The notes: generated by a model not told the origin, from the letters alone. 64,000 nucleotides of DNA from an uncultured Gammaproteobacteria bacterium (GCA_937139475.1 CAKZQF010000223.1:1-64000), one strand, 5' to 3'; positions 51,278 through 61,227 are shown, counted from the stretch's first letter. Numbers and translations: made by a program.

Positions 51278-53385
51278 TACTCAGCAGCAGGAGCTTCTGG
51301 GGCAGCAGGCTTAGCGTCTTTCATACTTAGACGAACACGACCTTGGCGATCGATTTCTAGTACTTTCACGTCAACCATTTGACCTTCTTTCAAGAAGTCA
51401 GTTACTTTCTCTACGCGCTCTTCAGCGATTTGAGAGATGTGTACCAGACCGTCTTTACCAGGAAGCACTTCAACGAATGCACCAAAGTCAACGATACGCT
51501 TAACCGCGCCATGGTAGATTTTACCCACTTCAACTTCAGCAGTAATCGCTTCAATGCGCGCAATCGCATCTTTAGCTTTGGTGTTGTCAGTCGAGGCAAT
51601 TTTAACCGTACCATCGTCTTCAATCTCGATAACACAACCAGTCTCTTCAGTAAGTGCACGGATAGTAGCACCACCTTTACCGATAATGTCACGGATCTTG
51701 TCTTGAGCAACTTTCATTGTCGTGATGCGTGGAGCAAACTCAGAAACGTCTTCACGAGCGCTACCAATCGCTTCGTCCATCACAGATAGAATGTGTAAAC
51801 GTGCAGCTTTCGCTTGGTTTAACGCGATATCCATGATGTTCTTAGTGATACCTTCAATCTTGATATCCATTTGCAATGCAGTAATACCAGTCGTTGAACC
51901 AGCTACTTTAAAGTCCATGTCACCCAGGTGATCTTCATCGCCTAAGATATCAGAAAGAACAACGAAGTCTTCGCCTTCTTTCACAAGACCCATTGCGATA
52001 CCAGCTACAGAAGCTTTAATTGGAACACCAGCGTCCATAAGAGCTAGTGACGTACCACATACAGAAGCCATTGAACTTGAACCGTTTGATTCAGTGATCT
52101 CAGAAACAACACGTACAGCGTATGGGAATTCTTCTTTGCTAGGCATAACAGCTAGAACACCACGCTTAGCAAGACGGCCGTGACCGATTTCGCGACGCTT
52201 AGGTGAACCAACCATACCCGTTTCACCAACACATGATGGTGGGAAGTTGTAGTGCATCATGAACGTATCAGAGATTTCACCCATGATACTGTCAATGCGT
52301 TGTGCATCACGTTCTGTACCTAAAGTAGCAGTAACTAATGCCTGAGTCTCACCACGAGTAAATACAGAAGAACCGTGAGTACGAGGCAGTACACCAGTCA
52401 TTACGTCTAGTGCACGGATCATTTCAGGATCACGACCATCGATACGTGGTGCGCCAGAGATGATGCGTGAACGTACTACGTCCTTTTCAACATCGTGTGC
52501 AATCTCAGATACTTTCTTAGTATCAACATCTGCGTTTTCTTCAACTAGAGCCGCAACAACGTCACCAGTGATAACATCGATAGCATCTTTACGAGCCATC
52601 TTGTCAGAAATTTGGTACGCTTCTACGTAACGCGCTTCGCTTAGATCTTTGATTTTTGCAACTAATTCTTCATCGGTTGCAGGTGCAGTCCAATCCCAAG
52701 CAGGCTTACCAGCTTCAGCTTTAAGCTCTTTAATCGCTTCGATAACAACTTGTTGTTGGTCATGACCAAAAGTAACCGCGCCAAGCATAACTTCTTCAGA
52801 AAGCATATCAGCTTCTGATTCAACCATAAGAACAGCGTTATCAGTACCAGCAACAACTAGGTCTAGTTGGCTCGTTTCTAATTCTGTTTTTGTTGGGTTA
52901 AGTACGTATTGACCATCAATGTAACCAACACGTGCACAACCGATAGGACCGTTAAACGGACAACCAGCTAAAGAAATCGCAGCCGACGTACCGATCATTG
53001 CAGCAATGTCAGGGTTAACTTCTGGGTTTACAGAAACTACCGTTGCAATGATTTGAACTTCGTTTAGGAAGCCAGCTGGAAATAGTGGACGAATTGGACG
53101 GTCAATAAGACGACAGATTAGTGTCTCATTTTCGCTTGGACGACCTTCACGCTTGAAGAAACCACCAGGGATTTTACCCGCAGCGTACGTACGCTCTTGG
53201 TAGTTAACTGTTAGCGGGAAGAAATCACGGCCTTCAACCGCTTTTTTCTTAGCAACACAAGTTACCATAACGACTGTGTCGTCCATGTTTACAAGTACTG
53301 CGCCGTCGGCTTGACGCGCAATAGCGCCGGTTTCGATGGTCACATTGTGTTGACCATATTTAAACGTTTTAATTGTAGGATTCAC
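51277..53385 (-). CDS. pnp: Polyribonucleotide nucleotidyltransferase
   Basis: Phosphorolytic 3'-5' exoribonuclease of the degradosome, 702 residues. Two RNase PH-like domains (about 1-230 and 310-550: GGFFKREGRPSENETLICRLIDRPIRPLFP, VMTGVLPRTHGSSVFTRGETQALVT), a KH domain (about 553-615, IRDIIGKGGATIRALTEETG) and an S1 domain (about 620-690, HGAVKRIVDFGAFVEVLPGKDGLVHISQIA). It ends in an acidic Ala/Pro tail. The MITE begins at its stop codon. In E. coli it follows rpsO directly; here a solute-binding protein gene lies between. Confidence 0.97.
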   Translation of the reverse strand: MNPTIKTFKYGQHNVTIETGAIARQADGAVLVNMDDTVVMVTCVAKKKAVEGRDFFPLTVNYQERTYAAGKIPGGFFKREGRPSENETLICRLIDRPIRPLFPAGFLNEVQIIATVVSVNPEVNPDIAAMIGTSAAISLAGCPFNGPIGCARVGYIDGQYVLNPTKTELETSQLDLVVAGTDNAVLMVESEADMLSEEVMLGAVTFGHDQQQVVIEAIKELKAEAGKPAWDWTAPATDEELVAKIKDLSEARYVEAYQISDKMARKDAIDVITGDVVAALVEENADVDTKKVSEIAHDVEKDVVRSRIISGAPRIDGRDPEMIRALDVMTGVLPRTHGSSVFTRGETQALVTATLGTERDAQRIDSIMGEISDTFMMHYNFPPSCVGETGMVGSPKRREIGHGRLAKRGVLAVMPSKEEFPYAVRVVSEITESNGSSSMASVCGTSLALMDAGVPIKASVAGIAMGLVKEGEDFVVLSDILGDEDHLGDMDFKVAGSTTGITALQMDIKIEGITKNIMDIALNQAKAARLHILSVMDEAIGSAREDVSEFAPRITTMKVAQDKIRDIIGKGGATIRALTEETGCVIEIEDDGTVKIASTDNTKAKDAIARIEAITAEVEVGKIYHGAVKRIVDFGAFVEVLPGKDGLVHISQIAEERVEKVTDFLKEGQMVDVKVLEIDRQGRVRLSMKDAKPAAPEAPAAE

Positions 53386-53575
53386 TGATTGAATTTCCTT
53401 TATCTTTTAGTCATCTTTGAATTTTCAGAGCATAGTATACGGCGAGATGTACTGATTTAAAAGGAGTCATTGATAATGAATTAATTTAGGTGAAGTGACG
53501 CCAGTTTTTCAATGTTGCCGGTGCCTAAAATTTGCAAATAGATTACATCAAATAATAACCAACAATGAAGGAGAA

Positions 53576-54379
53576 TTAGCGCTGGGAGTCATCTGTCATT
53601 TGATATTTGCCAATGATGCGTGAGATCTCCCCCGAGGCTTTCATTTGCATGATCTGCTGATTAATTTTAGGGAGTAATGCAACCGCAGGTGAATTCTTCG
53701 CCAGCGCCATGATTAGCGGCAACTCGGCAATGGGCTTTGCTGAGGCAACAAATTGCGCTTTAAAATTAGGGTTACTGGCAAAAATGGTATTGGCCACGCT
53801 TTCCAGACAAATAAAGGCATCAAAGCGCTTGCCTAATAAAAGTTTAAAGTTGAGCTCATCGCTTACGGCATCGAATATAGTGAGCTGATGCTCATCAACA
53901 GCCTGAGTAAATTCACGTCCGTAGCTATAGTTTTCAGTAATCGCTATTTTGTAAGGTTTGAGATCTGAGAATTGCTGCCATTGGATTGGCGAACCATCTT
54001 CTTTTCTTGTCCACAGCAAAAAGCGATCATCAACAAGCGGCACAGAATAAGTCATGTATTGGTCCCATTCTAACGATCTGACCAATAACATATGTCCGTC
54101 TTCGCGACCCTGCTTGACCATTTCGAGGCTACGAGCCCAGGGGTAAAGATTCATCTCTAGCGTCACCCCGAGATTATCAAAAACTCGCTGTAGAATATCG
54201 ACAGCAATACCGCCACTGGGAGGATGTCCAGCGACGCCCATAATATAAGGGGGCCAGGGATCTTCACTCAAGATTACTTTATTGCTTTTACTGTCAGATT
54301 GGCCCAAGGCACTACTTGACCAGGCAAGCGTTAACCATATAGACATCAAATAAAAGCTTATGAACAATACTTTTTTCAA
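53576..54379 (-). CDS. Family 3 periplasmic solute-binding protein
   Basis: A 267-residue exported protein (signal peptide about 1-26) with the SBP_bac_3 fold: ILSEDPWPPYIMGVAGHPPSGGIAVDILQRVFDNLGV, NLYPWARSLEMVKQGREDGHMLL, then EDGSPIQWQQFSDLKPYKIAITENYSYG. The WPPY and YPWAR motifs are those of amino acid/polar-compound binding orphan proteins common in marine bacteria. No permease or ATPase genes adjoin it, so it may serve a sensor or distant transporter. It interrupts the usual rpsO-pnp pair. Confidence 0.82.
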   Translation of the reverse strand: MKKVLFISFYLMSIWLTLAWSSSALGQSDSKSNKVILSEDPWPPYIMGVAGHPPSGGIAVDILQRVFDNLGVTLEMNLYPWARSLEMVKQGREDGHMLLVRSLEWDQYMTYSVPLVDDRFLLWTRKEDGSPIQWQQFSDLKPYKIAITENYSYGREFTQAVDEHQLTIFDAVSDELNFKLLLGKRFDAFICLESVANTIFASNPNFKAQFVASAKPIAELPLIMALAKNSPAVALLPKINQQIMQMKASGEISRIIGKYQMTDDSQR

Positions 54380-54450
54380 AGGAGCCTACTATCAGGGGGG
54401 AACCAGTGAACCATTAACAATATGCTATTTACACAAGAAATAGCAAGCAC

Positions 54451-54476
54451 AAAAAAAGGAGCGCTTAGGCTCCTTT
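54451..54476 (-). terminator. Terminator of rpsO
   Basis: AAAGGAGC-GCTTAG-GCTCCTTT: perfect 8-bp arms with T7 on the minus strand, 25 bases after the rpsO stop. Confidence 0.85.
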
Positions 54477-54500
54477 CCATTACTTACGCTTGGTTATCGA

Positions 54501-54770
54501 TTAACGACGTAGACCAAGTTTAGCAATTGTTTCTTGGTACTTAGCAACGTCTTTACGCTTTAAGTAATCAAGAAGCTTACGACGGCTAGAAACCATGCGT
54601 AATAGACCACGACGTGAGTGATGATCATGAATGTGCTTTTGGAAGTGGCCTTGTAAGTGGTTGATTTGTGCAGTTAACAAAGCAACTTGAACTTCAGAAG
54701 AACCAGTATCGTTTGCATCACGGCCGAATTCAGCGATGATTTCAGCAGTTTGAGTAGCGCTTAGTGACAT
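54501..54770 (-). CDS. rpsO: 30S ribosomal protein S15
   Basis: An 89-residue ribosomal protein. The sequence MSLSATQTAEIIAEFGRDA with TGSSEVQVALLTAQINHL, HIHDHHSRRGLLRMVSSRRKLLDYL is unmistakable; S15 binds 16S rRNA and nucleates the central domain. The start is the ATG with GGAG six bases upstream; the open frame extends four codons further. It stands before the terminator at 54451-54476. Confidence 0.98.
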   Translation of the reverse strand: MSLSATQTAEIIAEFGRDANDTGSSEVQVALLTAQINHLQGHFQKHIHDHHSRRGLLRMVSSRRKLLDYLKRKDVAKYQETIAKLGLRR

Positions 54771-54908
54771 AATAAACTCCAATGTTTATAAGATTTAAAT
54801 TTATGTAGCCGATCACTAATTCAGCTACATGCGAGCGCGGTATATTACCAGCAAACTAAGATTTAACAAGTAATAATTCATATTAACCGATCAATACTGT
54901 GATCAGCG

Positions 54909-55850
54909 CTAAGCAGGTGGAAACACCACAATGCGTTTGGGCTGGACCCGCTGTTGATTATCGATAATTCCCACACCAATAAAGCGTCGTTCTTCACCAA
55001 CAGTCATGCGTACCAACAGACCTTCTTCCATGTTTGGCATAGCAACCGCATTACCATGAAGTGCATTAACGCTTAGCGCTTCACTAATGTTTGCTTCAGG
55101 GAAGTTACTTACCGGGCTATCCATTGGCAACAGTAGTGGATCAAGATAGGTTGCCGGAGCAACTTCCTCATCGTTTGCTTTGTCAAATAATGCCTGAAGC
55201 GCTTCAAGGGTAATCATCTTGTCGCTTGGGTAATTTGCGACTTCTAGACGACGTAACATCGTGATGTGCGCGCCACAGCCAAGCATTTCACCTAAATCAT
55301 CAATAATGGTGCGGATGTAAGTGCCTTTACTCACGTGTATCTCAAGCTCTAGCTCATCGCCTTCATGACGAATAAACAGTAACTCAAAGACATTAATTTC
55401 ACGCGCTTCACGCTCAATCGTAATGCCTTGACGAGCATAATGATAAAGCGGTTTACCTTGATGCTTTAGGGCCGAAAACATCGAGGGAACCTGCATTGTT
55501 TTGCCGCGGAAAGACTCAAGTTTTTCCATCAGCAATTCATTACTAAAGTTAATCTCGCGTGTTTCAACAACTTCGCCATCACTATCACTGGTATCAGTAC
55601 GCTCACCGAGTTTTGCAATCACACGATAACGTTTATCTGAATCGAGTAAGTATTGTGAAAACTTAGTTGCTTCACCTAAGCAAATAGGCAGCATACCGGT
55701 TGCGAGCGGATCAAGTGCACCGGTATGTCCAGCTTTTTGCGCGCCAAAAAGTCGCTTCACTTTTTGAAGCATATCATTTGAGCTGTGGCCTGTTGCTTTA
55801 TCTAGCAACAGCACGCCATTTATTGGGCGGCCTTTACGCTTACGGGCCAT
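54909..55850 (-). CDS. truB: tRNA pseudouridine(55) synthase
   Basis: A 313-residue enzyme that converts U55 in tRNA to pseudouridine. The catalytic Asp lies in GHTGALDPLATGMLP, with further motifs RYRVIAKLGERTDTSDSDGEV, MFSALKHQGKPLYHYARQG and SKGTYIRTIIDDLGEMLGCGAHITMLRR. The C-terminal PUA-like part ends in VQPKRIVVFPPA. It is 3 bases after rbfA and in the classical nusA-infB-rbfA-truB order. Confidence 0.97.
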   Translation of the reverse strand: MARKRKGRPINGVLLLDKATGHSSNDMLQKVKRLFGAQKAGHTGALDPLATGMLPICLGEATKFSQYLLDSDKRYRVIAKLGERTDTSDSDGEVVETREINFSNELLMEKLESFRGKTMQVPSMFSALKHQGKPLYHYARQGITIEREAREINVFELLFIRHEGDELELEIHVSKGTYIRTIIDDLGEMLGCGAHITMLRRLEVANYPSDKMITLEALQALFDKANDEEVAPATYLDPLLLPMDSPVSNFPEANISEALSVNALHGNAVAMPNMEEGLLVRMTVGEERRFIGVGIIDNQQRVQPKRIVVFPPA

Positions 55851-55853
55851 CGG

Positions 55854-56258
55854 TTACGACTCAGCTTCGCTGTCTTGGCCATCAAGCTCAGGATTATTAT
55901 CCTTGTCTTTACGGACCGCTTGATTAACCAAGTTCGTCATGCGAATACCTTCGCTCAATGACTTGTCATAGAAAAACTTTAATTCCGGCACAATACGCAG
56001 ACGCATCGCGCTGCCCATCATTGAACGAATAAGCGGAGCTTGTTCATTTAACAGTGCTATCGCTTTCTTAATTAACTCAGCATCATCATGCAGCTGAGTG
56101 AAATAAACCTTGGCGTAAGAAAGATCACGCGATAAGTCTACTTCGTTAATGGTGATCATGCCAAACTCACCCGCTTTCACTTCACGCATAACAATTTGCG
56201 CTAATTCTTTTTGAATTTGCTGCGCCACACGGCGGCTTCGACTATATTCTCTAGCCAT
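55854..56258 (-). CDS. rbfA: 30S ribosome-binding factor RbfA
   Basis: A 134-residue late-stage 30S assembly factor with a KH-like fold: REYSRSRRVAQQIQKELAQIVMREVKAGEFGMITINEV, LSYAKVYFTQL and MRLRIVPELKFFYDKSLSEG. The C-terminal tail is acidic. Its start follows a structured gap after infB. Confidence 0.95.
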   Translation of the reverse strand: MAREYSRSRRVAQQIQKELAQIVMREVKAGEFGMITINEVDLSRDLSYAKVYFTQLHDDAELIKKAIALLNEQAPLIRSMMGSAMRLRIVPELKFFYDKSLSEGIRMTNLVNQAVRKDKDNNPELDGQDSEAES

Positions 56259-56293
56259 TTTAATACCTCATTTATGTGCTTTCTTGAAACACA

Positions 56294-56325
56294 GATGGGG
56301 GCACTAACAAATTAGCGCCCCCATC
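56294..56325 (-). terminator. Hairpin between infB and rbfA, weak terminator or processing site
   Basis: GATGGGGGC and GCCCCCATC form a 9-bp stem, extended inside by CTAA/TTAG across one mismatch. No long T-tract follows on the minus strand (TGTGTTTC), so complete termination is unlikely. It could attenuate rbfA-truB expression or be an RNase target. Confidence 0.5.
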
Positions 56326-56350
56326 TTTACTTGTTACTTTAATTTAGAAG

Positions 56351-59014
56351 TTATAGAGAACGTTTAATCTCAACAACTTCAAATACTTCAATTTGGTCAC
56401 CGACTTTAACATCGTTGTAGTTCTTAACGCCGATACCACATTCCATGTTATTACGAACTTCTTGTACGTCATCTTTAAAGCGACGTAGAGATTCTAGTTC
56501 ACCTTCATAGATAACAACATTGTCACGTAATACGCGGATTGGGTTAGTACGTTTAACGATACCTTCAGTTACCATACAACCAGCGATTGCACCGAACTTA
56601 GGTGAACGGAATACGTCACGAACCTCAGCAAGACCAATAATTTCTTGCTTGAATTCTGGTGCAAGTAGGCCACTCATCGCAGACTTGATTTCGTTAATTA
56701 AATCATAGATTACGCTGTAATAACGCATATCCAGATTTTCATTTTGGATTACTTTACGAGCCGTTGCATCAGCACGAACGTTAAAGCCAAGCATGATAGC
56801 GTTTGACGCTGCTGCCAATGTTGCATCAGTTTCAGTAATACCACCAACGCCGCGGCTAATGATGTTAACTTTAACTTCTTCAGTTGACAGTTTCTCAAGC
56901 GAATCAGCGATTGCAGCAAGAGAACCCTCAACGTCTGTTTTAAGGATAACGTTAAGCTCTGAACATTCCCCAGCAGTCATGTTAGAGAACATGTTTTCTA
57001 GCTTAGCTTTTTGCTGACGTGCTAGTTTAAGATCACGGAATTTACCTTGACGGTAAAGCGCAACTTCACGGGCTTTACGCTCATCACTTACAACAGTCGC
57101 TTCGTCACCGGCTTTAGGCACGGCAGACAAACCAAGAATTTCAACTGGAATACTTGGACCAGCAGATTTGATATCACGACCATTTTCATCGCGCATTGCA
57201 CGAACACGACCATATTCTAGACCACAAAGAATGATATCGCCGTGGTTTAGCGTACCTTCTTGAACAAGAACAGTAGCAACAGGACCGCGACCTTTATCCA
57301 GGCGAGATTCGATTACAACACCCGCAGCGTGACCTTGGTCAGTTGCTTGTAGCTCAAGTAGTTCAGCCTGCATCAAGATAGCTTCAAGTAGTGCATCAAC
57401 ACCAGTACCCGCTTTTGCAGAAACATGACAGAATTGAACGTCACCGCCCCACTCTTCTGGAATAACATCAAGTGCAGATAGCTCGTTCTTAACACGATCA
57501 GGATCAGCGCCTTCTTTATCCATTTTGTTTACAGCAATAATGATAGGTGCGCCAGCAGCTTTAGCATGCTCAACCGCTTCTTTGGTTTGTGGCATAACAC
57601 CATCATCAGCAGCAACAACAATGATTACAACGTCAGTCGCTTGGGCACCACGAGAACGCATCGCGGTAAACGCGGCATGTCCAGGAGTATCAAGGAAAGT
57701 GATCATTGAACCATCAACATCTACATGGTATGCACCAATATGCTGGGTAATACCACCAGCTTCGCCAGCAGCAACTTTTGCTTGGCGAATGTAATCAAGT
57801 AGTGAGGTTTTACCGTGGTCAACGTGACCCATGATGGTAACAACAGGTGCACGGCTCTTCTTGTCGCCTTGCGTCCCGCGCTCAGCAAGTACTGAGTGCT
57901 CTAATTCATTTTCACGAACTAGTACTACTTTGTAGCCCATTTCCTCACAGATAAGCTCTGCGGTTTCTTGGTCTAGTACTTGGTTAATGGTCGCCATAAC
58001 GCCCATTTTCATCAAGTTTTTAATTACTTCAGTGGCCTTAACAGACATTTTTGATGCCAGTTCAGATACTGAAATTGTTTCGCTTAGACGAATGTCAGAC
58101 TTAGCTACAACAGCAGATTTATCAAAACCTTGCTTAATCGAAGTAGGTGCGCTTAATGTGCCTTTCTTACCGCGACCGCGATGTGCTGGCTTAGCTGCTT
58201 CTTTCTTGCCTTTCTTCGCTTTCTTTTTAGCGCGTCCACGGCCTTCTTCCTGACGATCTTGCTTGTCTTCTGCTTCACGTGCATAAGTTGAAGAAGTAGT
58301 ATGATAATCAGCTTTTTTCTCAGCTTCTTTGCGTGCTTTTTCTTCTTCAGCCCAACGAGCAGCATTCTCTTCAGCAAGTTTTTTAGCTGCTGCAGCTTCT
58401 TGCTCAGCCGCGGCTTTAACATTTTCTGCTAATAAAGCTGCTTGACGTTCTTTTAACGCTTGCTCTTCTTTAGCTAGTTCAGCTGCTTTTGCTGCTTCTT
58501 CTGGGTCGGCTTGTGCACGTGATTCTGCTTCAGCTTTGGCCTTAGCCGCTGTTTCTGCCTTCGCTTTAGCTGCTGCTTCAGCTTTCACGCGAGCTTCTTC
58601 TTGTGCTTTCGCTTTTGCAGCAGCAATTTCTTTTGCTTTTTCTGCAGCGGCAGCTTGCTCAGCGGCTAATGCTGCTGCGCGTTCTTTCTCTTGTGCTTGT
58701 GCTTCAGCTTGCTCAGCAGCGGCATCACGTTTAACGTAAGTACGCTTTTTACGAGTTTCAACTGCAACCGTACGACCTTTGTCACCAGAACCAACCTTTA
58801 GCGTTGATTTAGTTTTACGTTGTAGTGTCATTTTCTTTGGCGTTGCTTCACCGCCATGCTGACCAGAAAGCAATTCTAACAAGGCTTGTTTTTCATCTAA
58901 TGACACGTTGTCATTTTGGCTTTTCTTAAAGCCTGCTTCAGCTAATTGGTCAATAACACGCTCTAACGGTGCACCAATTTCATCAGCTAAGCTCTTAACT
59001 GTATATTCTGACAT
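56351..59014 (-). CDS. infB: Translation initiation factor IF-2
   Basis: An 887-residue GTPase that delivers initiator tRNA. N-terminal IF2_N module (about 1-50), a long Ala/Glu/Lys/Arg coiled-coil linker (about 100-270), a second IF2_N (about 300-350), then the G domain with GHVDHGKTSLLDYIR (near residue 395), DTPGHAAF, NKMDK and SAK, followed by domains II, III and the C-terminal fMet-tRNA-binding domain (FGAIAGCMVTEG). Standard order after nusA. Confidence 0.98.
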   Translation of the reverse strand: MSEYTVKSLADEIGAPLERVIDQLAEAGFKKSQNDNVSLDEKQALLELLSGQHGGEATPKKMTLQRKTKSTLKVGSGDKGRTVAVETRKKRTYVKRDAAAEQAEAQAQEKERAAALAAEQAAAAEKAKEIAAAKAKAQEEARVKAEAAAKAKAETAAKAKAEAESRAQADPEEAAKAAELAKEEQALKERQAALLAENVKAAAEQEAAAAKKLAEENAARWAEEEKARKEAEKKADYHTTSSTYAREAEDKQDRQEEGRGRAKKKAKKGKKEAAKPAHRGRGKKGTLSAPTSIKQGFDKSAVVAKSDIRLSETISVSELASKMSVKATEVIKNLMKMGVMATINQVLDQETAELICEEMGYKVVLVRENELEHSVLAERGTQGDKKSRAPVVTIMGHVDHGKTSLLDYIRQAKVAAGEAGGITQHIGAYHVDVDGSMITFLDTPGHAAFTAMRSRGAQATDVVIIVVAADDGVMPQTKEAVEHAKAAGAPIIIAVNKMDKEGADPDRVKNELSALDVIPEEWGGDVQFCHVSAKAGTGVDALLEAILMQAELLELQATDQGHAAGVVIESRLDKGRGPVATVLVQEGTLNHGDIILCGLEYGRVRAMRDENGRDIKSAGPSIPVEILGLSAVPKAGDEATVVSDERKAREVALYRQGKFRDLKLARQQKAKLENMFSNMTAGECSELNVILKTDVEGSLAAIADSLEKLSTEEVKVNIISRGVGGITETDATLAAASNAIMLGFNVRADATARKVIQNENLDMRYYSVIYDLINEIKSAMSGLLAPEFKQEIIGLAEVRDVFRSPKFGAIAGCMVTEGIVKRTNPIRVLRDNVVIYEGELESLRRFKDDVQEVRNNMECGIGVKNYNDVKVGDQIEVFEVVEIKRSL

Positions 59015-59037
59015 AGTAATAATTCCCCTTGCCTTAC

Positions 59038-60534
59038 TTATTCTTGCTCGTCGCTAAACCAACAAATGTTACGCGCAGCCATAATAAGCTCGCCAGCATA
59101 CTCAGGTGAAATTTCCTCGATACCCTCTAAGTCATCGACACCTTGCTCTGCTAAATCTTCTAATGTAATAACGCCTTTACTTGCTAGCACAAATGCAAGG
59201 TGACGCTCTAGGCCTTCAAGTGCTAATAAATCTTCAGCTGGCTCAGCACCATCTAGAGACTCTTCAACTTTCAGCGCGTTGGTTGTTAGCGTGTTTTTAG
59301 CGCGTTCACGTAGTTCTTCAACTAAGTCTTCATCAAAACCGTCAATTTCCAATAATTCGTTTACCGGAACATAAGCAATCTCTTCTAATGACGTAAAGCC
59401 TTCCTCAACCAATACTTGAGCAAAATCTTCGTCAATATCAAGCGCTGCGGTAAATGCAGTGATAACTTTCTTATCTTCGGCTTGATGTTTCTCTTGTAGC
59501 TCTGCAACCGTCATCACATTTAAGTTCCAACCGGTTAACTGACTTGCTAGACGGATATTTTGTCCATTACGGCCAATCGCTTGCGCCAGGTTGTCTTCTT
59601 CAACCGCCAAATCCATGCTGTTTTCATCTTCGTCAACAATTACGCTAACCACTTCAGCTGGCGCCATCGCATTAATAACGAACTGTGCAACGTTTTCATC
59701 CCACAACACGATATCAACACGCTCTCCGCCAAGTTCGCCTGAAACAGCTTGTACACGTGAACCACGCATACCAACACAAGCGCCAACAGGATCGATACGC
59801 TTGTCATTACTCTTTACAGCAATTTTAGCGCGAGAACCTGGATCACGAGCAGCGCCCATGATATCCAATGTCTCTTCACCGATTTCTGGCACTTCGATGC
59901 GGAATAGCTCAATTAGCATGTCTGGATGAGTACGACTAACACACAGCTGTGGTCCACGGTTGTCTTCTTTAATGGTATATAGAAGGCCACGAACACGGTC
60001 ACCTGGACGGAAAGATTCACGGGGTAGGCGATCTTCTTTGAAAATCACGGCTTCAGCATTGTTACCTAAATCAATGATGATGCTATCGCGGTTGCTCTTC
60101 TTAACCACACCAGTAACTAGTTCACCAACTTGGTCACGGTATTCATCAACAACCATTTCACGCTCAGCTTCACGTACTTTTTGTACAATAACCTGCTTTG
60201 CCGTTTGCGTTGTAATGCGGTCAAAAGTAATTGACTCAATCTGCTCTTCGATGAAGTCGCCCAATTGAATGTTTTCATCATCGTAATGTGCTGCTGAATA
60301 AGTGATTTCAGCTAGTGTATTTTCCATTTCTTCATCAGCTACAACTAACCAACGACGGAATGTATCAAACTCACCGGTTTTACGATCGATATCAACGCGA
60401 ACTTCAATTTCTTTTTCAGCTTTTTTCTTAGTTGCACTTGCTAATGCGATTTCAAGTGCTTCAAAAATTTTCTCGCGAGGCACGCCTTTCTCATTTGACA
60501 CCGCCTCGACAACTAACAATATCTCTTTGCTCAT
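59038..60534 (-). CDS. nusA: Transcription termination/antitermination factor NusA
   Basis: A 498-residue RNA polymerase-binding factor: N-terminal domain (about 1-125), S1 (about 135-200, GELVTGVVKKSNRDSIIIDLG), two KH domains (about 230-345, GACVGMRGSRVQAVSGELGGERVDIV, AIGRNGQNIRLASQLTGW) and two acidic C-terminal repeats. It begins 97 bases after rimP. NusA commonly represses its own operon through the leader, which fits the structured leader here. Confidence 0.98.
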   Translation of the reverse strand: MSKEILLVVEAVSNEKGVPREKIFEALEIALASATKKKAEKEIEVRVDIDRKTGEFDTFRRWLVVADEEMENTLAEITYSAAHYDDENIQLGDFIEEQIESITFDRITTQTAKQVIVQKVREAEREMVVDEYRDQVGELVTGVVKKSNRDSIIIDLGNNAEAVIFKEDRLPRESFRPGDRVRGLLYTIKEDNRGPQLCVSRTHPDMLIELFRIEVPEIGEETLDIMGAARDPGSRAKIAVKSNDKRIDPVGACVGMRGSRVQAVSGELGGERVDIVLWDENVAQFVINAMAPAEVVSVIVDEDENSMDLAVEEDNLAQAIGRNGQNIRLASQLTGWNLNVMTVAELQEKHQAEDKKVITAFTAALDIDEDFAQVLVEEGFTSLEEIAYVPVNELLEIDGFDEDLVEELRERAKNTLTTNALKVEESLDGAEPAEDLLALEGLERHLAFVLASKGVITLEDLAEQGVDDLEGIEEISPEYAGELIMAARNICWFSDEQE

Positions 60535-60632
60535 TTTCTGTTGCCTCTTACCCTTTAATTTTCAGTAAATATTTAAAAACATTTACAGCATATTTGAATA
60601 AACAATTTTAACTTCAGTGTTTTCACTAACGC

Positions 60633-61091
60633 TTAAAATTGAGGAACGATATTAGCTTTCTTAACATTCATTAAGGCTAATGTGTATTCCTTTCCATCTA
60701 CATTTAATGTAACCATTTGCCCGTCTACACCAACAATTTCGCCTTTAAATTTACGGCGGCCATCTGTAGGCATAACGGTTTGTAAAGAAACAATTTCACC
60801 GATGCGATCACTGTAATGATGTGGTTTAAACAGTGGACGGTCTAACCCCGGCGATGATACTTCCAAAGCATATTCATTGGTAATTGGGTCTTCAACATCA
60901 AGTACAGCACTAACTTGGTGGCTAACCTTTGCACAGGCATCAACGTCAATACCATCTTCATGATCAATAAACAGGCGTAAAATTGAATGTTTGCCAGCGC
61001 GAACATATTCAATACCAATTAGCTCATAACCCGCGGCTTCAACAGCAGGTTCAAGCATTTCTGTTAAGCGATTATCAATAGTCGACAACAC
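60633..61091 (-). CDS. rimP: Ribosome maturation factor RimP
   Basis: A 152-residue 30S assembly factor with the two-domain RimP fold: MLEPAVEAAGYELIGIEYVRAGKHSILRLFIDHEDGIDVDAC, VSAVLDVEDPI, YALEVSSPGLDRPLFKPHHY, then a C-terminal SH3-like domain (GEIVGVDGQMVTLNVDGKEYTLAL). It is first in the rimP-nusA-infB operon, behind a long structured leader with several possible terminators. Confidence 0.96.
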   Translation of the reverse strand: MLSTIDNRLTEMLEPAVEAAGYELIGIEYVRAGKHSILRLFIDHEDGIDVDACAKVSHQVSAVLDVEDPITNEYALEVSSPGLDRPLFKPHHYSDRIGEIVSLQTVMPTDGRRKFKGEIVGVDGQMVTLNVDGKEYTLALMNVKKANIVPQF

Positions 61092-61150
61092 TTACTCCTA
61101 AACTCTTAATTTGACAGCTTACTTTGATTGATAAAGCAAACGCCAAAAAC

Positions 61151-61170
61151 AAAAAAAGGGCCTAAAGCCC
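61151..61170 (-). terminator. Terminator-like hairpin close before rimP
   Basis: On the minus strand GGGC-TTTAG-GCCC followed by seven T. The stem is short (4-5 bp), but the T-tract is strong. It stands 60 bases before the rimP start and could act as a conditional attenuator. A further AT-rich hairpin (CATAAATA/TATTTATG, 61183-61205) precedes it. Confidence 0.5.
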
Positions 61171-61227
61171 AGTTTGAAACGTCATAAATATGATTCATAT
61201 TTATGCGTTTGATGTAGTACAGGTAAT

